The notes under the pieces were generated by a model. The model was not told the DNA's origin. It made no database searches and was given only the letters and a program-made list of their open reading frames with translations. The position numbers and the translations under genes were made by a program. This document shows positions 59,155 through 64,000 of a DNA stretch of 64,000 nucleotides, in pieces (position 1 is the first letter of the stretch; each line of letters starts with the position of its first letter). Origin of the DNA: Caballeronia jiangsuensis (GTDB lineage: Bacteria; Pseudomonadota; Gammaproteobacteria; Burkholderiales; Burkholderiaceae); NCBI GenBank assembly GCA_000648925.1, contig JFHF01000001.1, positions 248,001 to 312,000 on the forward strand, given 5' to 3'.

Positions 59155-61344
59155 ATGCCCTTGTCCGACCGCCGCCTGGCTTCCCCGACCGATGCGCTCC
59201 CGACTGCGGACGAAGCCGAAGCGCCTGTCGCGCGCAAGCGGGCAAAGACGGCCGAAAGCGCCGAGAAGAAGCCGAAGCCCGTCGTCAGGACGGCGGACAA
59301 GCTCGCGAAGCTCGGCCTGAAATCCGACATCGATCTCGTGCTGCATCTGCCGATGCGCTATGAGGACGAGACCTCGCTCACGCCCATCGGCGAACTGATT
59401 CCGGGCGATATCGCGCAGACCGAAGGCGTCGTGTTCGACAACGAGATCGCGTATCGGCCGCGTCGCCAGTTGCTCGTGAAGATCAACGACGACGCCGGCG
59501 ACGAACTCACGCTGCGCTTTCTCAACTTCTACGGCTCGCAGGTCAAGCAAATGGCGATCGGCGTGCGCCTGCGCGTGCGCGGCGACGTGCGCGGCGGCTT
59601 TTTCGGCATGGAGATGGTGCATCCGGCGGTGCGTCCCGTCGATGACGGCGCGCCGCTGCCGCAAGCGCTCACGCCGGTTTATCCGTCGACGGCGGGCATC
59701 TCGCAGGCGTACTTGCGCAAGGCGATCGACTCCGCCATCTCGCGCGTGTCGCTGCCGGAACTCTTGCCCGAGCCGATCGCGCGCGCGCATCTCGCGCCAC
59801 TGAACGTGCCCGGACTGCTCGATGCCGTGAAGACGCTGCATCATCCGCGCGCGGATTCGGATGAAACCGCGCTCATCGACGGCACGCATTCGGCGTGGAC
59901 GCGCATCAAGTTCGAGGAATTGCTCGCGCAGCAACTGTCGCTCAAGCGCGCGCACGAGGAACGGCGCACGCGCGCCGCGCCCGCGATGCCGCGCCGCCTG
60001 CCAAACGATGACGCGTCGCTCGTCGTGAAGCTGTTGCGCGCCTTGCCGTTCGCGTTGACCGGGGCGCAGCAGCGCGTGGTCGCGGAAATTGCGGGTGAAC
60101 TGACGCTCGCGCATCCGATGCAACGTCTGCTTCAAGGCGATGTCGGCAGCGGCAAGACGATCGTCGCGGCGCTGGCCGCGGCGCAGGCCATCGATGCGGG
60201 CTATCAGGCCGCGCTCATGGCGCCGACCGAAATCCTCGCGGAGCAGCACGCGCGCAAGCTGCGCGGCTGGCTGGAGCCGCTCGGCGTCACGGTCGCGTGG
60301 CTCGCGGGCAGCCTGAAGGCGAAGGAAAAACGCGCGGCGACCGAGGCGGCGGCGCTCGGCACGGCGCAGCTCGTCATCGGCACGCACGCGATCATTCAGG
60401 ATGCGGTGGAGTTCGCGCGCCTCGGACTCGTGATCGTCGACGAGCAGCATCGCTTCGGCGTCGCGCAGCGGCTTGCCTTGCGCGCGAAGGCGCTCAACGC
60501 GGCGGACGGCGCGCGCGATTTCCAGCCGCATCAACTGATGATGTCCGCGACGCCGATCCCACGCACGCTCGCGATGACCTACTACGCGGATCTCGACGTC
60601 TCGACCATCGACGAACTGCCGCCCGGTCGCACGCCGATTCTCACCAAAGTCGTGTCGGACGGCAGGCGCGACGAGATCATCGGCCGGGTGCGCGAAGCGG
60701 CGCTGACCGGACGCCAGGTGTACTGGGTCTGTCCGCTGATCGAGGAGAGCGAGACGCTGCAGTTGCAGACGGCTGTCGAGACTTACGAGACGCTGGTCGC
60801 CGCGTTGCCCGAACTGCGCGTCGGGCTGGTTCACGGACGGCTCGCGCCCGCCGAGAAGGCCGGCGTGATGGACGCGTTCTCGCGCAACGAAGTGCAATTG
60901 CTCGTCGCGACGACGGTGATCGAAGTCGGCGTGGACGTGCCGAACGCGTCGCTGATGGTGATCGAACATGCGGAGCGTTTCGGCCTCGCGCAGTTGCATC
61001 AGTTGCGCGGGCGCGTGGGGCGGGGCAGCGCCGCGTCCGTGTGCGTGCTGATGTATGCGAACCCGCTGTCGCAGACCGCGCGCGCGCGCCTGAAAACCAT
61101 GCGCGAGACCACCGACGGCTTCGAAATCGCTCGCCGTGATCTCGAAATTCGCGGTCCCGGCGAGTTTCTCGGCGCGCGGCAATCGGGCGAAGCGATGCTG
61201 CGTTTCGCGAGTCTCGAAAACGATGGCTGGCTGATCGAGCCGGCGCGCGCCGCCGCCGATCAGATGCTCGCGCAATTCCCCGACGCGGTCACGCGGCACC
61301 TCGCACGCTGGCTCGGCGCGCGGGAGCACTATTTGAAGGCCTGA
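59155..61344 (+). CDS. recG: ATP-dependent DNA helicase RecG
   Basis: This 729-residue helicase regresses stalled replication forks. An N-terminal wedge/OB domain extends to about 280. The helicase motor has GDVGSGKT at 328-335, the DEQH box from Asp429, MSATPIPRTLAMTYY, and motif VI QLRGRVGRGS near 625, with the RecG-specific ARLKTMRETTDGFEIARRDLEIRGPGEFLG region afterwards. The first roughly 35 residues (after MPLSDRRLASPTDALP) are lysine- and alanine-rich and extend beyond the E. coli protein. The start at 59155 is inferred, because the frame is open into queA's antisense. It precedes oxyR in the same direction. Confidence 0.96.
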   Translation: MPLSDRRLASPTDALPTADEAEAPVARKRAKTAESAEKKPKPVVRTADKLAKLGLKSDIDLVLHLPMRYEDETSLTPIGELIPGDIAQTEGVVFDNEIAYRPRRQLLVKINDDAGDELTLRFLNFYGSQVKQMAIGVRLRVRGDVRGGFFGMEMVHPAVRPVDDGAPLPQALTPVYPSTAGISQAYLRKAIDSAISRVSLPELLPEPIARAHLAPLNVPGLLDAVKTLHHPRADSDETALIDGTHSAWTRIKFEELLAQQLSLKRAHEERRTRAAPAMPRRLPNDDASLVVKLLRALPFALTGAQQRVVAEIAGELTLAHPMQRLLQGDVGSGKTIVAALAAAQAIDAGYQAALMAPTEILAEQHARKLRGWLEPLGVTVAWLAGSLKAKEKRAATEAAALGTAQLVIGTHAIIQDAVEFARLGLVIVDEQHRFGVAQRLALRAKALNAADGARDFQPHQLMMSATPIPRTLAMTYYADLDVSTIDELPPGRTPILTKVVSDGRRDEIIGRVREAALTGRQVYWVCPLIEESETLQLQTAVETYETLVAALPELRVGLVHGRLAPAEKAGVMDAFSRNEVQLLVATTVIEVGVDVPNASLMVIEHAERFGLAQLHQLRGRVGRGSAASVCVLMYANPLSQTARARLKTMRETTDGFEIARRDLEIRGPGEFLGARQSGEAMLRFASLENDGWLIEPARAAADQMLAQFPDAVTRHLARWLGAREHYLKA

Positions 61345-61407
61345 CTGAACTCGCGCGGACCATGTCGGTCCCTATTTAACCGACGCGGACCGGCGAATCG
61401 GCAGAAG

Positions 61408-61437
61408 TTGTCGAACGACGGTTGGCAGGTGTATAAC
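61408..61437 (+). promoter_or_regulatory. probable oxyR promoter
   Basis: TTGTCG at 61408-61413 and TATAAC at 61432-61437 are 18 bases apart, about 40 bases before the oxyR start. No convincing repeat of the OxyR consensus tetranucleotides was seen here. Confidence 0.5.
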
Positions 61438-61462
61438 TCAAACCTATTGAATCAACGTATTT

Positions 61463-61477
61463 CATTGGCCGCCAATG
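61463..61477. promoter_or_regulatory. palindrome covering the oxyR start codon
   Basis: CATTGG-CCG-CCAATG is a perfect inverted repeat whose last three bases are the oxyR ATG at 61475-61477. No Shine-Dalgarno sequence precedes the start, so either a protein site or a small stem may limit oxyR translation. Confidence 0.4.
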
Positions 61478-62434
61478 ACCCTCACTGAACTGAAGTACAT
61501 CGTCGCGGTCGCGCGCGAGCGGCATTTTGGTCGCGCGGCCGAGGCGTGCTTCGTCAGCCAGCCGACGTTGTCGGTGGCAATCAAGAAGCTCGAAGACGAA
61601 CTCAATGTGCAGATCTTCGAGCGCGGCACGAGCGAAGTCAGCGTAACGCCGATCGGCGAGCAGATCGTGACGCAGGCGCAGCGCGTGCTCGAACAGACGC
61701 TCGCCATCAAGGAAATCGCCAAGCAGGGAAAAGATCCGCTCGTCGGACCGCTGCGCCTCGGCGTGATCTACACCATCGGACCGTATCTGCTGCCCACGCT
61801 CGTGAAGCAGATGATCAAGTCGGTCCCGCAGATGCCGCTCATGCTCCAGGAGAATTACACGCTCAAGCTGATCGAGCTCCTGAAGCAGGGCGAAATCGAT
61901 GTCGCGATCATGGCGCTGCCGTTCCCCGAAACCGGCCTGATGGTGCGCGCGCTCTACGACGAGCCGTTCGTCGTCGCGATGCCTTCCGGACACGCGTGGG
62001 AGAACCGCGCGAAGATCGATCCGGACGATCTCAAGCAGGAAACCATGTTGCTGCTCGGCAGCGGCCATTGCTTCCGCGATCACGTGCTCGGCGTGTGCCC
62101 CGAACTCATGCGCTTCTCGCAGAACGCGGACGGCATCCAGAAGACGTTCGAAGGCTCCTCGCTGGAGACGATCCGTCATATGGTCGCGAGCGGCGTCGGT
62201 ATCACGGTGCTGCCGCGCATGTCGGTGAGCGAGGTGAGGCCGCACGCGGGAGGCATCGATTCCGGCCTGCTCAGCTACGTGCCGTTCGATGAGCCGGTGC
62301 CGGACCGGCGTGTCGTGCTCGCGTGGCGCAAGAGCTTCACGCGCATGCCGGCCATCGACGCGATCTCCGAAGCGATCGCCAATTGCGATTTGCCGGGCGT
62401 CAAGAAGCTGGATATGCCGGTGGCGGTGAACTGA
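61475..62434 (+). CDS. oxyR: hydrogen-peroxide-sensing regulator OxyR (LysR family)
   Basis: This is a 319-residue LysR-type regulator. The DNA-binding helices are in RHFGRAAEACFVSQPTLSVAIKKLEDEL. The redox cysteines are exactly at positions 199 and 208, in GSGHCFRDHVLGVCPEL, as in E. coli OxyR, so peroxide should form the activating disulfide. It follows recG and is upstream of a 50-residue membrane protein and dps, a usual OxyR target. Its start codon is embedded in a 15-bp palindrome and no ribosome binding site is apparent. Confidence 0.96.
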   Translation: MTLTELKYIVAVARERHFGRAAEACFVSQPTLSVAIKKLEDELNVQIFERGTSEVSVTPIGEQIVTQAQRVLEQTLAIKEIAKQGKDPLVGPLRLGVIYTIGPYLLPTLVKQMIKSVPQMPLMLQENYTLKLIELLKQGEIDVAIMALPFPETGLMVRALYDEPFVVAMPSGHAWENRAKIDPDDLKQETMLLLGSGHCFRDHVLGVCPELMRFSQNADGIQKTFEGSSLETIRHMVASGVGITVLPRMSVSEVRPHAGGIDSGLLSYVPFDEPVPDRRVVLAWRKSFTRMPAIDAISEAIANCDLPGVKKLDMPVAVN

Positions 62435-62506
62435 CGATGTTCGCGCGATTGGATGCGCTGTGGTTCTGACGAAACACAGCGCTTCTGACTTTCATTTTTT
62501 GCCGAT

Positions 62507-62525
62507 TGCTTAGGTTATCTAAGCA
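62507..62525. promoter_or_regulatory. 19-bp palindrome between oxyR and the microprotein gene
   Basis: TGCTTAG (62507-62513) and CTAAGCA (62519-62525) form a perfect inverted repeat with a GTTAT centre. It may be the oxyR 3' hairpin or an operator for the downstream unit; it does not match the OxyR tetranucleotide spacing. Confidence 0.35.
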
Positions 62526-62657
62526 GCTCGTTCGGTCCGACTTTAGAATTCCGCCGCGAATGGCTATCGAATAAATAAAATTAATCAAATTATAAATCTC
62601 GATAGTTTTATGTAAGCTCCCTCTATCGGTCCCAAGACCACAACGGGGGAAACCATC

Positions 62658-62810
62658 ATGTCGCAAGCGTTGAATCACATCGCACAGGCGGTCGAGCATA
62701 TCGAAGCATCCAGCCTTCACGCGTCGCGCACGGTGCGCGTCGCGCTGGCATTCGGCATCGTCGCGGCTGGCTATGGACTCGTCGTCGCGAGCGGTGTAGT
62801 CGGTGCGTGA
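62658..62810 (+). CDS. 50-residue single-helix membrane microprotein
   Basis: This is a short open frame with a good ribosome binding site (GGGGGA at 62645-62650, seven bases before the ATG). The N-terminal half is amphipathic (MSQALNHIAQAVEHIEAS). The second half (VRVALAFGIVAAGYGLVVASG, residues 27-47) is a strong membrane-helix candidate preceded by Arg residues, so the N-terminus is probably cytoplasmic. I do not recognise a family. Its place between oxyR and dps, behind an AT-rich promoter-like stretch, suggests a role in oxidative or stationary-phase stress. Presence of sequence features is seen; translation is inferred. Confidence 0.6.
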   Translation: MSQALNHIAQAVEHIEASSLHASRTVRVALAFGIVAAGYGLVVASGVVGA

Positions 62811-62954
62811 GGGTCGGCAAGACGCTCGAAACTCTCGTCGCGATAAGGCGTTCCCCGTTTCTCTAAGATAAACTGTCGAGCGCTCGAAGCGCCGCGCGAC
62901 AAGGCGATGCAAGCGGCGCTCGCACCGTTCGAATCACTCTCTCACGGAGTCATC

Positions 62955-63443
62955 ATGGCGAAGAAAGGCACTGCACCTGCCGTCAATATCGGCATCAGCG
63001 ACAAAGACCGCAAGAAGATCGCCGACGGGCTGTCCCGGCTTTTGGCCGACACATACACGCTCTATCTGAAGACCCACAACTTCCACTGGAACGTCACGGG
63101 TCCGATGTTCAACACGCTGCATCTGATGTTCGAAACGCAATACACCGAACTCGCGCTCGCCGTCGATTCGATCGCGGAACGCATTCGCGCGCTGGGCGTG
63201 CATGCGCCGGGCAGCTACAAGGAGTTCGCGAAGTTGTCGTCGATCCCGGAAGCCGACGGCGTGCCGGCTGCCGAAGAGATGATCCGCCAGTTGGTGGAAG
63301 GCCAGGAAGCTGTGGTGCGCACGGCGCGCGAGATCTTCCCGGCGACCGAAGCCGCCAACGACGAGCCGACCGCCGATCTGCTCACGCAGCGCATGCAGAC
63401 GCACGAGAAGACCGCGTGGATGCTGCGCGCGATGCTGGCCTGA
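62955..63443 (+). CDS. dps: Dps family ferritin-like DNA-protection protein
   Basis: This is a 162-residue Dps. The dodecamer oxidises ferrous iron with hydrogen peroxide, stores the iron and shields DNA. The dinuclear iron site motif is visible as [25 protein letters not shown], with His ligands from one subunit and the acidic [11 protein letters not shown] segment from the neighbour. A lysine-rich start (MAKKGTAP) may bind DNA. Start 62955 was chosen over an upstream in-frame codon because MAKK is usual; no strong ribosome binding site is seen beyond GGAG at 62946-62949. It is probably under OxyR control. Confidence 0.93.
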   Translation: MAKKGTAPAVNIGISDKDRKKIADGLSRLLADTYTLYLKTHNFHWNVTGPMFNTLHLMFETQYTELALAVDSIAERIRALGVHAPGSYKEFAKLSSIPEADGVPAAEEMIRQLVEGQEAVVRTAREIFPATEAANDEPTADLLTQRMQTHEKTAWMLRAMLA

Positions 63444-63467
63444 TACTTCTTCGGTTGCGAAGCGACG

Positions 63468-63494
63468 AAACCCCGCTCTCATGCGGGGTTTTTG
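63468..63494 (+). terminator. dps terminator
   Basis: AAACCCCGC (63468-63476) pairs with GCGGGGTTT (63483-63491), followed by TTGCTTT. It separates dps from ubiA. Confidence 0.88.
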
Positions 63495-63562
63495 CTTTCG
63501 GGGATGTTCCGGCACGCTGATCTAAAATAGCCGGACCGCGTTTCTCTGCATCGACCTCCGCC

Positions 63563-64000
63563 ATGCTCGCCCGTCTTCCGCTGTACATGCGCCTCGTGCG
63601 CCTCGACAAGCCCATCGGCAGCCTGCTGCTGCTGTGGCCGACGCTCAACGCATTGTGGATCGCATCCGATGGCCGTCCGTCGCCGATGCTGCTCGTCATC
63701 TTCACGATCGGCACGATCCTGATGCGCTCGGCGGGCTGCGCGATCAACGACTACGCCGACCGCGATTTCGACCGCCACGTGAAGCGCACCGCCGAGCGGC
63801 CGATCACCTCGGGCAAGATCAAGGCATGGGAAGCGGTGGCGCTCGCGACGGCGCTCGCGCTCGTCGCGTTCCTGCTGATCCTGCCGCTCAACACGCTGAC
63901 CAAGGAGTTGTCGGTGTTCGCGCTGTTCGTCGCGGGCACGTATCCGTTCACCAAGCGCTTCTTCGCGATTCCGCAGGCGTATCTCGGCATCGCCTTCGGC
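63563..64000 (+). CDS. ubiA: 4-hydroxybenzoate polyprenyltransferase, 5' part (cut by window end)
   Basis: The frame is open from the ATG at 63563 to the end of the window, giving 146 residues of an approximately 290-residue protein. It transfers the polyprenyl chain to 4-hydroxybenzoate in ubiquinone synthesis. The start [32 protein letters not shown] and the magnesium/prenyl-diphosphate motif [15 protein letters not shown] are diagnostic. Hydrophobic helices follow. The stop and second aspartate-rich motif lie outside the window. It would supply the substrate pathway in which the UbiH-type gene at 34695 also acts. Confidence 0.93.
   Translation, partial: MLARLPLYMRLVRLDKPIGSLLLLWPTLNALWIASDGRPSPMLLVIFTIGTILMRSAGCAINDYADRDFDRHVKRTAERPITSGKIKAWEAVALATALALVAFLLILPLNTLTKELSVFALFVAGTYPFTKRFFAIPQAYLGIAFG

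Noticed and set aside
59152-61329. 725-codon open frame on the minus strand
   Set aside because: It lies fully opposite recG, whose helicase motifs are unambiguous; the antisense product has no recognisable domain.
62560-62630. Possible OxyR site upstream of the microprotein and dps
   Set aside because: ATAG and CTAT tetranucleotides are present (62602, 62623), but their spacing does not fit the four ATAG/CTAT elements with seven-base gaps, so I do not call it an OxyR site.

Overview
The window is an ordinary-looking chromosomal stretch of a high-GC betaproteobacterium. Gene order and protein sequences point to Burkholderiaceae, most likely Paraburkholderia or Caballeronia: queA-tgt-yajC-secD-secF, recG-oxyR-dps-ubiA, ruvC-ruvA-ruvB next to purH-fis-dusB, pepP-ubiH, the split pntA1-pntA2-pntB operon, and class A RNase P RNA. 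I see no tRNA, rRNA, prophage, insertion sequence, integrase or CRISPR array. Nearly all of the window is filled by about 63 protein genes in short operons.

Layout. 1-4.5 kb: fatty-acid beta-oxidation operon (bifunctional hydroxyacyl-CoA dehydrogenase/enoyl-CoA hydratase, thiolase, crotonase). 4.5-13.5 kb: FdhD, a nitrate-reductase-associated protein, a PAS-GGDEF-EAL signalling protein, a hotdog thioesterase, an Atm1-type ABC exporter, and a NarK-type nitrate transporter divergent from a LysR regulator. 14.5-19.3 kb: glutamate module of gdhA and the gltIJKL ABC importer. 19.3-22.8 kb: class II amidotransferase, pyrC, a DUF3025 protein and rnpB. 22.8-29.2 kb: OsmC protein, a probable new small RNA, rplM-rpsI, erpA, anmK, tyrS-dtd-phosphatase. 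29.2-39.2 kb: ruvCAB, purH, dusB-fis, pepP-ubiH, a THUMP-type RNA methyltransferase and a 72-residue orphan protein. 39.3-45.7 kb: transhydrogenase, nudJ-mnmA, a TetR regulator with a clear operator, and a glutathione transferase. 45.8-53.0 kb: PqiA-PqiA-PqiB-PqiC membrane-lipid transport operon, cytochrome b561 with two YceI proteins, and a compositionally odd DUF5672 gene. 53.1-64.0 kb: secF-secD-yajC-tgt-queA, recG, oxyR, a 50-residue membrane microprotein, dps, and the 5' part of ubiA.

The most interesting signals are between genes rather than in them. The first is an apparent small RNA upstream of rplM, with a good sigma70 promoter, a hairpin presenting an anti-Shine-Dalgarno loop, a terminator, and an alternating half-site array just upstream. 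The others are a hairpin that can pair with the ribosome binding site of the 72-residue protein, two TetR-operator-like palindromes stranded between convergent genes, a duplicated 13-bp palindrome upstream of tyrS/anmK, and the oxyR start codon embedded in a perfect palindrome. I did not find a clear new multi-gene defence or mobile system; the novelty here is mainly regulatory RNA, small proteins and operators.
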